In this document: piece after piece, positions 23,106 to 34,606 of the stretch | Numbering within the stretch: position 1 is the stretch's first letter | Layout of the letters: each line of letters begins with the position of its first letter | Assembly (NCBI GenBank): GCA_037043015.1 | Contig: CM073321.1 | Span: 29,315,010 to 29,379,009 of the forward strand | Source of the DNA: Bryum argenteum | Lineage: Eukaryota; Streptophyta; Bryopsida; Bryales; Bryaceae | Length of the DNA stretch: 64,000 nucleotides | Direction of reading: 5' to 3' | Notes under the pieces: model-generated | What the model was told of the DNA's origin: nothing | What the model saw: only the letters and a program-made list of their open reading frames with translations | Database searches by the model: none | Made by a program: the position numbers and the translations under genes

Positions 23106-25605
23106 GAAATTTTGAGAATGTTTTTTGTTTATATTGCTATAGTTTGTGGAATTCAAGCACTCTAATTCACACTATCTAGATTCGTATGTTTTTTTTTGCA
23201 CTTTCATTATTTACAAAATGTCCACACGTATTAATTTTCTAATTCTTAGAATATTCTCTATACCACTTTAGAACAATTTTTGAGATTTATTTAACCCCAA
23301 AGAATCTAATCAAGCGGGTAGTGATCAAACCTCAATTTTGAAGGACAATCAGCAAATTATAAAAGTTACTTTTTTATTGATTTTGTAACATATTCCAAGT
23401 TTGTTAAGTTATAAACGCCATTCAATTCATAGGACTGTGATTGATTTGCTACATTTTCTGAATAAGCCTTCAATCACAAACACGACAAAGTTTTCTTACT
23501 GTAAGAATTCGACGTAAATATTATAAGTTCTCATTATTTTTTTCTATTTATTACGTTTTTATCATACAATATGTTATTTTAGTCAAGGATAACTGTTTCC
23601 AATTACCAACTAGAAAAATTATTTTCCAATGTGTTGAAATAGTCATGAGTTTTACCATTGCATAACTTTTATTTCAACCAAGAATTTTTTTTTAAGCATT
23701 TTACTTCAATAAAAAACTCATAGAGATAAATGGAACAACTTTATCGCGTTGGTTATAAATTTCTTTGCAATATGTATTAATAGGAATTTTACCACAAAGT
23801 CTAAATAATAAAATTTTGTTGTTTAGTTTAAATATGAATATGGTATGTTCTTCCAATTTATAGGACCTCAAATATTGGTCGGTCCACAAGATCTTCAATA
23901 GGACTATTACAAGTTTGTACGATTTAACTTTAAATAGCTCTCAATGGTTTTTATCTAAAACGATTACTAAGAAAATGTGCTATTTTCTTAAAAATAGCCC
24001 CGTCCGTTTAGAAGTTAAGTTCAAAATATCAATTTACAAGTCTCTATTTGATTTGCTTAAGTGTTCGGATTACCTTTCAATCATTAACACAACAAAGTTT
24101 TATTATTTTAATACTTTGTTCTATTTTACGTATATATGAATATTCGTTATTAAGTACTTCGAGTTTATTTTGATTTAATCATATATTGTTTAATTTTAGC
24201 CAATCATAACTATTTACAATACTAACTAAAATAATAACATTTCAGTTTAATTTTAAAGATTATACACATCCTAATTAACTATAAAACAAATGATACTTAA
24301 TTTACAAACATTGTTCGGATACATACATTTCAAAATTTTCGTTTACTATACAGTTTTAAAAACGATATTTGAAGATAATTATGTTGTTCATATTGTATAA
24401 ACATCTAGGTTTTTCTTTTAACTTCTCAACTTTTAAGAATATTAAAACATCCTCAGTTCATATAAATTATTACATATAATTGCTTTATTCGTTTGATTTT
24501 GCCAAAATTGTATCATTCCTATATAGTCATTATTAGCTCGAATTCAACTTGTTTAACTGTTATTAATATATTTGTAACTACACGTCTACTGTAGTTCTAT
24601 CTTTAATATTTTAATTCTTTGCTATAAAATAAAGAACATAAATGAAATTATATAAAAAAAAATGTACAAAAATAACACTTTCATTCGATTTTTTAGTATA
24701 TTTTGAATGTTTGAACGGTTATTACATTTACATTCTACTTTTTCATTCCTGCCTTATTTATTATTGTTTGTTATATAAATTGCAATCATAACATTACATA
24801 CAGATGCGATTATGACAATAATATTTCTTTGCATTTCAACAATTTTCTTTATTTTCTTCTAATAATAATCATAAAATCATACTTATCCAGTCAAATAATG
24901 GAATTTTTCTCATCGTTTCTTTAATCTATGTTTACATTATTTTTTAATATTTTAATCATTTTGAAGAGTATTAATCAGAAAACACCGTATACATGTAATA
25001 CTGATATAATTATTTATATTACATTCTATAATTTATACACGCTAATTTTCGGTTTAACCAAAAATTATAATTTTTGTTAGTTTTTAATAACCTATTCAAC
25101 TTGTTTTATTGACATTTGTATCAAATTATTATTATTTTTAGATAAATAGTATAAAATAGTTTATTTGTTTCATAAAAGTATGGATATTTAATTTTACAAT
25201 TTTCTAAGATACTAGCTAATTAAATTTAATTGCAAAATTCATCAACATTAAATAAATATAGAATATATTTGCAAGCATTTACAATTAAATTAAGTTTCAA
25301 ATCAAAAAAATTCCGTTAAATTACATTTCTCCTTTTTCTTAACATGCTTTATTGATTTTTTTTCCATTTTTTAAACCTCGGTGTATATCAAACATGAAAC
25401 GGTGAATATCATATTTGTAACAGTATATATCAAATAAGCAACAGTGTATATCAATTGAGCAACAGTGTATATCAATTGAGCAACAGTGTATATCAAACAA
25501 AAACGTTGTGTAAGTAATGACACTTCACAATTTAAAATTAAAAACGAAACAAAATTCTTTATCTTTCGTATGTATCAGAACTGAAATTCGCTTAAGGTCG
25601 CCAAA
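23106..25605. other. AT-rich spacer without a gene
   Basis: Very AT-rich with many homopolymer runs; no coding signal. At 25414-25495 there are four units of a 21-bp repeat containing CAACAGTGTATATCAATTGA. Its right end reads AGGTCGCCAAA directly against the Ty3 LTR. Confidence 0.6.
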
Positions 25606-26196
25606 TGTTAAGGGGGTTTTTCTGAAACCATACCCTAACGAGTCTAAGTTAATTTCCTACTAGTCACAATAACGTCGGGTTATCAAAACTGTGACTAGCA
25701 AGAAGGGAAGGGAGTTTACTCTACCGACTAGTGAGTATCTAGAGGGACCAGACAGCTTTAGGTCGGGTCTGCTAAACACTAGAGAGAGAGAAAACACACG
25801 ATTCTCACAAAAGCAGATCGTAGATCCTGCAAACAAAAGTCGGCTAGTCTATTCAAACACACACAACGGAAGAACAGAATAGAAGACTATGCAGAACTCC
25901 GAGGTTACTGGCAAAGAGGGATAGATTAACTAGCAACAACCCTCACGGAGAAGAGGGTGGTACATATAGTCGGTGGGGTCCGACTGATCGTCCGATCCAA
26001 ACAGAACAACAGTCGGCCGACCACCGCCAGTTGGCCGAAAAGGTCGGGTGTCCAAAATGAGTCTAAGACTCTAAAAACAACAACTAGAGATCCGACCTGC
26101 TAACCCTACCGGGTATCGCCTGCCGGATCTATACCTGCCGGGTAGAGACTAGACTAAAAATAGCCTAGCGAATATACTACGAATATTCCGTTAACA
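25606..26196 (-). repeat. 3' LTR of the 12.5-kb Ty3 element
   Basis: 591 bp, starting TGTTAAGGGGG and ending CCGTTAACA. It matches 37470-38062 with scattered substitutions. Confidence 0.9.
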
Positions 26197-27860
26197 GTGC
26201 CCCCCCTTTAAGCCAAGTACACCCCTGTGGACTTGTAGCCTAAACCGGTGGGCGATCGGTAGAGGTCGGGCCGTAGAGTGACCGACTAAACGTCGATGGG
26301 GCCTCCGCATGGGTTGGAGATGTTGAAGGTTGGGCTGTCCATCGATGTAAGGTCGGTGCGGGCCTTCTGTGCGGTCGTCGTTGGTGATGATGGCGGAGCC
26401 TTCAGGAATGCTGAGTGCGTCGCTGGATGAAGTGGAGCCCGGTTCAAAACTGTCGACTCCTGCAGCGGAAGGACAACAAAGAGAAGGGGAACGTGGGAGG
26501 TCAGCTGTCGGGTGCCAAGGCTCGACCACGGGAGAAGTCAGCGGTGATGTCGGGTACGAGGGTCGCTTCCTCTGGGCCTCCGGTTCGTCTAATGGAGGTG
26601 GTGTCTGGAGGTCGACTGTCTGGAAGTCGAGCGAAGTAGTGCGGCTTGGAGGTGATGACTCCGCCCATGCACCGGTGGTGGTCAAACGGAAGGAGGGAAA
26701 ATCCTCTTCCGTGAACTTCGGGCGCCCAAGTCGTGGTGGCTCGGGGGTCGACCACTGCCTCTCTAGGTCGGCTAGCATAGTCGTCATTTCGGTGAGGGTA
26801 GGCAATGGAACCTCGAGGTTGCTGCGAAGTCCAATCCGTGTGGCTTGAGCAGCCGGTGCCGGTGTGTCGGATGCGTGGTGCTGCTGGTCGGGACCTGTGC
26901 TGGGTGGCTGCTCGTCTTTGCCCGACTGGTCGGGTACCTGGTCCGGCTGGTTGTCGTCTTGAGCCCTGTCGGGCTGCTCTTGTTGTCCACCCGTGTTATG
27001 GCCGTCATCTTTATCCTTGTCCTCCCGTGGCTGAGTGTGAGGGGTCTGTGTGTCGTCACCCGACGTCGGGCTGTCGGGTGGTGTGACCTGTCCCTCGGAC
27101 AGGTATTCATCACTGTCAGTCGGCAAATTCTCCAACAGCCGGGGGTCGGGTGCTTCCTCGTCCTCCTCGTCCTCGTCTAAGTTTGGAATGACGATCTCCG
27201 GGTAGGCCTTCTGGATTGCGTCGAGCTGCCGACCGTACCGGGTCGATTGGCGATTCTGGATGTCGAGTGTGTGTTGCAAGTCTTTTATCCGAGCCCGCAG
27301 CTGAATGCGAAGAGCATGCTTGGACCTGCGCACCCGAGCCAACATTCGGTCGCGTCGAGCCGATTTGGTTACCAGCTGGTTTGTACGGTCGATATGCCTC
27401 TGTAGTCTCGTCATGGCGGTTCGGGCGCGCTTATCTGCATTGAGGAACTCCCCCTTCAGAACAATATGCTCGTTTCGCAAGGTCGTGTAGTCATGGTCGA
27501 CCTGCTGTTTTTGTGTCCTACTCTCGTCCAGCAGGGCCGCGTTGGTCTGGTTCGTCGCAACCAATCGCTGGTTGGCCTCTAAAGTCTCCTGTAGCCGGCG
27601 CTGAGGTCGAGCACTTGCTCGCGGGTTTCCCATGAATCGCTTGGTAGTCGGGTCGATCTGCGAGCGAAGGTCGACAAGGTCGGGCGGAGAGACGCCGCCG
27701 TTCTAGCCGGGTGTTGTCGAGCTCGAGTTGCATGCTCGTCGGTCGCGTCGGCGTCTCCGGAGGTACAGGGGAGAGGTCGACCTCATAAGCCTCGGCCGCT
27801 GCTAGGGTCATGCGTCGGAGTGCTTCAATGCTTTGTCTCTCAAGCTGCGACATTGGTGGC
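26191..27860 (-). CDS. Second extra frame of the Ty3 element, coiled-coil protein
   Basis: The open part 27633-26191 has 480 codons. Upstream, a segment starting MSQLERQSIEALRRM (27855) joins it after a one-base frameshift near 27705. The first ~130 residues after GNPRASARPQ are a long charged helix with regular Leu/Ile spacing (coiled coil), rich in Arg and Gln. Then come an acidic patch (DEDEEDEEAPD) and a long Pro/Ser/Thr/Asp-rich region. No membrane segment or fusion peptide is visible, so an envelope-like role is not supported. Its position after integrase and before the 3' LTR is typical of extra genes in large plant Ty3 elements. The stop overlaps the LTR edge. Confidence 0.6.
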
Positions 27861-29141
27861 GTCATCGACCTCGTGGGGTCCAATCGACAAGGGTTGGTCG
27901 TACGTCGGCCGAGGGGAAAGAGGAGGGGGTGATCGGAAGGTCTGTTCCCGGGTGTCGACACGCTGTGAACTGATTTCCATCGGGGCCGTGACGCCTCCTG
28001 GAGATTGCAAAGGTGTAGGCAAGGCCGACGTACCATGAGGTTTCTGGGGTGTCGGCACGGTATCGCTGTCGCATGGGGTGAACGGAAGCTCATCGTCCGA
28101 GAAGTCCGTTGTGAGTAGTGCCCGATACTTCCTAGTCTGGCCGAATGTGTCCTTAGGGCCGCGTCCTTTCTTCTTCGCCGGTGTCGATCGAGTCTCCATT
28201 CTCCGGGGGGTCGGCTCATCCAACGCATGACGACGGCGACTCCTGCGCGTTGAAGGTTGCCCAGACGGAGGATCGGATAGGGTCGATAGGTCGACAACTT
28301 CTGCTGCGGTGCTAGGTTCTTCTGCCTCGCGTAAAACATTTGGGTCGACTGCCTCCTGTCGGGTGCTGTCGGGTGGCTGGGAGGTCGATGCCTTCTGTGT
28401 GGCAGGGTCGACCTGTTTGGGTTGGGTGTCGAGATCGACTCCCAAGCCGCCGTTCGCTCGTAAGTAATTGGGGCCCGTGAAATTGTTGTCGACATTCTCC
28501 TGCATACGTCGGCGGTCTGCGGTCTGCTGTTCAGCGTCGGTTCGCGGTGTCGCGCCATCTTCGGTGGAAGAGAAGAAGGCCTCTAAGACCTTGTCGAGTA
28601 CCTCGGCTGACGGACACTGGAGAGTGTTCGTGCGCTGGATAGCCATGACATCGACGATGAGCGATTCCAAAGACTCCATCGAGCCTGATCCCCACGACCC
28701 GTCGCCGGAAGCTGCTAGGGTCTCGACAATAGCATAGACCGCAAACGACTCATTGCTGACGTACGTTGTTCTGCGTTTGAAAGTGAGGCCTAGGACCATA
28801 CCTTTTAGCCGGGGTTGAAAACGCGGGTGGCACTTGGAGATGATGTATCCCTCGTCCGACTTCGCCTCTGGAACTCGGTAGGCCCGCAGCAAGTTCTGGT
28901 AGTCCTCGGGCTGGTCGTCCTCGACCAGGGGCTCCAGTGTCGACCCGGTCGGTACCTTCAGTACCATCTGAATCACTTCGACGTCGATTCGGACGAACCG
29001 ACCCCGAACTCGTGCCGTCATGCCTGTCTTCCCATGGATGTCGGCTGCATTCACAAATTCCTCTATCAACTCCATGCGCGGGGCGGACATCGGGTTCGCC
29101 CAGTTCAGCGATAGGTAGGGCGGCGAAGCCGAGGTGGTCAC
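27840..29141 (-). CDS. First extra frame of the Ty3 element, unknown protein
   Basis: An uninterrupted 433-codon frame starts MTTSASPPYLSLNWANP. Residues 20-180 look globular, with FVNAADIHG, VRGRFVRIDVEVIQMVLKVP and SNESFAVYAIVETLA; the rest is Pro/Ser/Asp/Arg-rich and probably disordered, with KKKGRGPKD as a basic patch. The globular part recalls the plant-transposon-associated domains that often accompany large Ty3 elements, but I cannot name a function. It ends where the next frame begins. It lies about 1 kb downstream of the integrase frame; the spacer 29142-30201 may hold an internal promoter. Confidence 0.6.
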   Translation of the reverse strand: MTTSASPPYLSLNWANPMSAPRMELIEEFVNAADIHGKTGMTARVRGRFVRIDVEVIQMVLKVPTGSTLEPLVEDDQPEDYQNLLRAYRVPEAKSDEGYIISKCHPRFQPRLKGMVLGLTFKRRTTYVSNESFAVYAIVETLAASGDGSWGSGSMESLESLIVDVMAIQRTNTLQCPSAEVLDKVLEAFFSSTEDGATPRTDAEQQTADRRRMQENVDNNFTGPNYLRANGGLGVDLDTQPKQVDPATQKASTSQPPDSTRQEAVDPNVLREAEEPSTAAEVVDLSTLSDPPSGQPSTRRSRRRHALDEPTPRRMETRSTPAKKKGRGPKDTFGQTRKYRALLTTDFSDDELPFTPCDSDTVPTPQKPHGTSALPTPLQSPGGVTAPMEISSQRVDTREQTFRSPPPLSPRPTYDQPLSIGPHEVDDATNVAA

Positions 29142-30201
29142 GTCACGGTCAAGCTCGGCCTCGCTCGTTCTCGTAGAATCGTCGCCACTCCACCAACTTC
29201 TTCATGCGGACGTACGACAAGACCTTATACCGCCATCGTGTGTATGGACCGGTTCGGGCTGGTTCTCTGGTCGGAGCTGGCGGTTCACGCGCCGTCGGTG
29301 AGTCGCCGACTTCCCTTTCGGCATTTTGAGGTTGGTAGTCGCGGGGCCTGTGGGCGGAAGCAAAAAACAGGAAAAAAGATTCGGCTGGATTACCGAAATG
29401 AGATGGCTGTCGGCGCTACATACGTCGGTTTCGGATGGCCGGATGTCTTTCTGCGTCCGACCCGAGGAGGCGACGCTGGCCGCCGATAGGGTTTCAAAAC
29501 CCTTCTTTGGCGTCGCAGAATCGCTGCTACTTGCTGCTGATCGCGGCCGCCGGGACGGTATCGTCTGGTGCTCCCAACCCCGCCGTCCGCTAAGTCTTTG
29601 CGCTGTAAACCCCTAACCGTGGGCTGCCGGCCGAAGTGTGTCGATGCAGCGTGAGACGAACGCGCCGGCCCACATGATGTTGGCGCTGCTTCTACCTTCT
29701 CCTGCCGCTGCCGTAAGTCGGTCGTACGCCCGCCGCGCCAAACGGAGAGTCTTCGTTCTACCGACCTCCGCGCGCCTCGGCCGCCGAAAGTCGGATGCGC
29801 CAAAACCCTTCTTCTGCCGCGTCACTCGTCCGCTCTGCTCCGACCGACACTCGTGCAAAATCGCCGGGAGTCGCCGCCTTCTACCCCGTCGCCGTACAAA
29901 CCATGCTGCCGCCGACCGCAATTGCTGGAAAACGGTCGCCCAACCTCGCTTTACGTGGCGAAAACAAACATGATCACGCACTCCCAAGTCGCAAATCGCT
30001 GCTAGCGCCGCGGTCGCTGGCCAAAGCGAGGGCAAGGAGGGTGAAAAAGAGGGTGGGTTAGGGTTTTCCATGGGCCTATACCGCGGAGGGGTTGGTGGAG
30101 ATTTATTCAAACTAGGAGTTGTAGCCGCAATCGCGGCTACTAAATGGACGATCGGCGCTTCGGAGGTAGTCGATCGAAGTAATGTGGCGATTCATTGCGA
30201 C
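29142..30201. other. GC-rich spacer between integrase and the extra genes
   Basis: Several overlapping open frames occur on both strands, but they look like consequences of GC content (Arg- and Ala-rich, no domain). It could carry a promoter or splice acceptor for the extra genes; no specific site was assigned. Confidence 0.45.
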
Positions 30202-33200
30202 CTAATCGCCACCAACAACGCGTTGACTTTTGGTCGGCCGTGGTCGAGTGTCGGGTGTCGGGTTAGGAGTCAATATCGCGGAGAACGCTTTTGATGAATG
30301 TCGAGGGGTCGACCCGAGTTGTCGGGTCGTGTAGCGTCGATGAGGGCGGCAGTGCAGTCGAGTGCCCGGAAGCTCGTCTTCATTACGTATCACCATGTTC
30401 TTGACATCGGACTTGCTAAGTGACGGCTTCAGAACATCCGCCGGTAGTAGATCTTCTGAAATTCGGTACGGTTTGAGCTTACCGACATTGACTACTACCG
30501 GGTCGGGGTCGAAATGTTGGATACTAACCAGGAGGACAGTATTGTTCGGTAGAACATATTGTATCCGGTAGGGTCCGAACCACTTGCCACGTAGTTTGCC
30601 TGCATGTAGGTTAGCGCCTTTAGGGTACCACAGGACATAGTCGCCCACATTATACTGCTGTGTCGGGCCTTGTGTCGGGGCCCATTGGGCCCTGTTCCAC
30701 TGCGTGGCTCCGTGATGGAGTGCAGCAGTGTGTCGGGTTTCGTCCAGCTTCTCCAGGTCGGCTACTCGAGCAGTGAGAACACGCTTGGGGTGGAGATCTA
30801 AGGGTCCTGATCATAATGTCGGTATGACATATTTGGTCGACATCAGAGGTGTTAGTCCATAGACTAACTGGAAAGGAGAGTGGCTCACCGCTCACCGCTC
30901 AACGCTCACACGGTAGCAACGTCCCTGTATGCAAACAGGACTGTATGTAGCTGGACATCCCAGTCGGTTCGGTTGTGGACGACTAACTTCTGCAGCATAC
31001 GGACGATCACTTTGTTGGTCAACTCTGCCTGTTCGTTTCCTTGAGGGTGGTATGTCGTGGACGTTGTATGATGCAGCAGAAAATGGTCGGTCAGTGTCTG
31101 GATCGCCTTGTTAATGAAGTGGCTGCCTTGATCGCTTACCAGCTGCAATGGGCAGCCAAATCTCGTCAAGATCGCCTCGTACAGGAACTTGTCGGTCTCT
31201 TTGGCAGTGTTGCCACGTAGTGCGCGAGCTTCGACCCACTTGGTGGCATAGTCGGTTGCCACTAGGATGTACCGACACCCAGTTTGTCGGGTCTTGACTA
31301 CTGGTCCAATGAAATCGAGTCCCCACTTCATGAAAGGTTCGGCGGGAAGCTGCGTTACCAGTTTCGTGGATACCGACTTCGGCAGACCACCCGACATTTG
31401 GCAGTCGTAACACGACTGGCAATACCGGACAGTGTCCTGGTATAGGGTCGGCCACCAGTAACCTGCATCCAAAATTTTTCTCACCGTGATGTCGTGTGAA
31501 AAGTGACCTCCAGCGTTGCCCTTGTGTAACTCTTGCAGAATAGTTGTCGGCTGGGTGCCGGTCAAAACCTGGCGGGGTCTGCCGTCCTTACCGTGTCGGT
31601 AGAGTCGCCCCTGTATAAGATGAAACGGGATGGCTTTGTGAGCCAACCGTTTCCGCGCTTCGGTCGACATGGTGGTCGGAAACGTACCCGACTGGTGGTA
31701 GTCGACTATCGGTTGAAACCAATCGGGGTCGACTTTGAACAAGTGCGCGACATTGGGCTGGTCGGGAATGCCGACTGCCGGTTCAGCGCCCTCATTTCGT
31801 GATGTGTCTTACCCGGTTTATATACAACCGTGAAGTCGAACTCCAGGAACAGGAGTAACCATCGGGCGAGTCGCCCCGACACCTGCGGCTTGTTCACCAA
31901 GTACTGCAAAGCTAAATGGTCGACATAGAACACAAATTTATTACCGAGCAAATAGTGTCGGTACTTGTTAATGGCGTAAACCATGGCGAGAGCCTCTTTC
32001 TCTGTTGTCGTATAGTTCTTCTCCGCTTTGTTCAGTAGTCGCGAAGCGTAGGCAATGGGCTGGTCGACCTTGCCGGTCGGGTTTTGTGCCAGCACTGCCC
32101 CAACAGCTATGTCGGATGCGTCGGTGTGGATATGGAACTCCAACGACCAGTCGACTCCGATCAGAATGGGTGCCGACGTGTACTTGGACTTGATAGCCTG
32201 GAAGGCTGCCTCGCACTGGGTCGACCAGATGAACGGTTCGTTCTTCCGAGTCAGTCGTGTGATGGGTTCCATGATCGCTGCATAGTTTTTTATGAAACAA
32301 CGATTGAAGACTGCTAGGCCGTTGAACTCCTGGATAGCCTTCACAGTGGTGGGTGTCGGCATGTCGAGTATTGCTTGGATCTTTTTAGGATCCGGGAACT
32401 TGCCTTCCTTTCCGACTATGTACCCTAGGATGACACCTGTCGGTACCATGAAAATGCATTTTTCAGGGTTTAAACTGACCCTGTACTGCCGACATTTGTC
32501 AAAGACCAGTATGAGTTTTGGTAGGTGTGTCGCCATGTCGCTGTAAACACTGAAGTCGTCCAAAAACAGCTTCATGAAGTCGCCCAGGTACTCCTTGAAG
32601 ATCTGGTTGACAATGCGCTGATAGGTCGGGGGAGCATTCTTTAGTCCAAACGGCATGACAACCTGCATATACGCGCCCCACTCGGTAATGAATGCCGTCT
32701 TAGGTCGGTCGGCCGGATGGATCCGACCTGGTGGTATCCTCAAAAACAAATCCGAGGAATGAGTATGTTTCATACCCGATGACCGTGTCGAGTACCTCAT
32801 CCGTGAAGGGTAGTGGGTACGGGTCCTTCTTAGTGGCGACATTGAGTCGACGAAAAGTCGGCACGAATCTGCGCAGACTTGCCGTTCTTCTTCGGCACCA
32901 CAACGATAGGTGATAGCCAGGATGCCTGGTCAACCGGTTCGATAAACCCTGCAGTTAACAGTCGCTCCAGGTCATCTTTGACCGCCTGTGCATAATTGGG
33001 ATTCATGCGTTACCGGGCCTGGTGGCTAGGCGACATGGTCGGGTCGAGTTCGATTCGATGTGTCACTATGTGCTCCGGAATGCCTCGTAAGTCTTTGTAC
33101 GAGAAGGCGAAGATGTCAACGTATTCTATGAACAAGGACTCCGCCCCCTGCCTGATTTCTGGGCTCAGGTTGGCATTCAACTTTAGCAGTTTCGGGTCGG

Positions 33201-34205
33201 TAGGGGTACCGACGTTGACCAGATCGAGTCGATCGTCTTCGTTGTGGTTCCAGTGGACAATGTCCATGTACTGGAGCTACTGCTGGATGGGTGTCTCATC
33301 GAGCGGCATCTCTCCTGGCGTATGGGGAATGTCGACATGTGGAGGTCGGGTCATCTCTGGCTCCATGGGCGGGCCTGTGGTGTCGTCTATAGGGTCGATC
33401 TGAGTCGAAAGGCACCGGTCGACCGAATCGCTACCCGCAGTGAGGCTCGTGGTTGTATTCTTTGGGTCGACATGCGATCGAAGTGGGGTCGACCGTTTTT
33501 TAGTCGGTATGCGGGAGAGTCGGTCGCCAGGAGATTCCAAATGATGGTACCCGATAGGTGAAGGTTGGGGTCGGATGCCGTGGTATGGCTTCTTCCTCAT
33601 CTCGTTAAGCCTTCAACGAAATTATAACATACGAGGGCGTGTGGTGTAACCGCCTCACTTTAATTCTCGATTGATTTTGATGATCCTAATCGTGCCATTC
33701 CCATGATCTGCACTTCATTATTACCCCAATTATGGATTACCTTAGCATGCCGGAGCCAGGGTCGACCCAGCAGCAACCGGTAGTCCGATTTGACTGTCGA
33801 GCAGTCCAGCACCACCATTGTGACTACGTAAGGTATGCCATGGATGTGGATCCTGACATCCCGTAGTAGCCCTTTAGGGCGGGCTAAGGTGCCGTTTGCC
33901 ATCTTCAAATTGAAGGGGGCCGGAGACGGTTTTGGAAGGCCTAACCTTCGACGCTCCTCCTCGGTGATCACATTGACCCCAGAGCCTCCATCGATAAGGG
34001 CGTCGTCGACCACGTTCTTACCGACCGACACTGATATTACCGGCATGTGTCGATCGACCGTCTCTACAGCGGCTATGACGACTGTTTCAGGTAGAGGGTC
34101 GACCGTAGGGGGTAGGTCGGGTGACGCCGATTGGTATAGTCGACTCCGGACTAGGGCCGTGAGTGCCGGTGAGAGTTGAAAAAGCTCTCTTAGGGACACC
34201 TGCAA
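30202..34205 (-). pseudogene. pol: pol of the Ty3 element: protease, RT, RNase H, integrase
   Basis: Protease (34205-33660): ALIDGGSGVNVI and LLLGRPWL, with catalytic D-G-G in place of the common D-S/T-G. Reverse transcriptase (about 33270-32250): a TAG at 33277-33279, a stop near 33010 and a frameshift near 32840 break it, but QVVMPFGLKNAPPTYQR and the catalytic LFLDDFSVY are present. RNase H: FHIHTDASDIAVGAVLAQ. Integrase (31742-30906): zinc-binding H/C residues (HKGNAGGH, CQSCYDC), then GLDFIGPV, LVSDQGSHF and NEQAEL for the DDE triad. The integrase C-terminal beta domain (GDYVLWYPKG, GPYRI) is in the frame 30648-30202, after a shift near 30900. No chromodomain follows. Reverse transcription and integration of the element; no longer translatable as one polyprotein here. 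Confidence 0.85.
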
Positions 34206-34606
34206 CTTGCTGTCCCAAAAGCGCTGGTGTAGCTCGCTTAATGCCGAATCGGTCGAGTGGGGTATGGTCTGGTCAGAGGCTGTCGGCGACGTGTGAGGCG
34301 AAGTCGGTTGCTGTGGTAGTGCCTCTGAATCCCAGTCGGTTTGCAGTTTGTCTGCTCCTGGCTGTGGATATGTAAAAGTCGGGGACTCGAGTTACGACCG
34401 AACTCGCCTCGACGCCTGCATCATCTGGTCTCGCACCGCTGCTCCCGCATGCCGATCGGGTTTGTCCGGTAGGTTACGTCGGGTAGTGTCTCCTCCTTTA
34501 GTATCTTGCTCCGGGTTATGGCGGCTTATCGTCACGACTCCTACCGAAGTCGATGGCGCTTCTTCTATGATCACCGCCGAGGTGGTTGGTTTTGTTTCCT
34601 TCTGCC

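Noticed and set aside
22648-23115. Plus-strand open frames of up to 155 codons in the GC-rich block
   Set aside because: Low-complexity Ala/Arg/Gln composition caused by GC-rich short repeats; no domain, and the opposite strand fits a leader better.
23106-25605. Possible small genes in the AT-rich spacer
   Set aside because: Only short Lys/Asn/Ile/Phe-rich frames, as expected by chance in AT-rich DNA.
25757-25777. A Y-like palindrome in the left Ty3 LTR (TTTAGGTCGG ... CTGCTAAA)
   Set aside because: The right LTR has a different sequence at this place (TCTCAAAAAC), so it looks like a chance match in a GTCG-rich element.
27518-28558. 346-codon minus-strand frame overlapping the two extra Ty3 genes
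   Set aside because: Most of it overlaps the 433-codon frame and is Arg/Pro/Ser-rich without domains; only its middle (MSQLERQ part) is likely the start of the coiled-coil gene.
29613-30110. 165-codon minus-strand frame in the Ty3 spacer
   Set aside because: Arg-rich and GC-driven; overlaps equally long frames on the other strand and has no domain.
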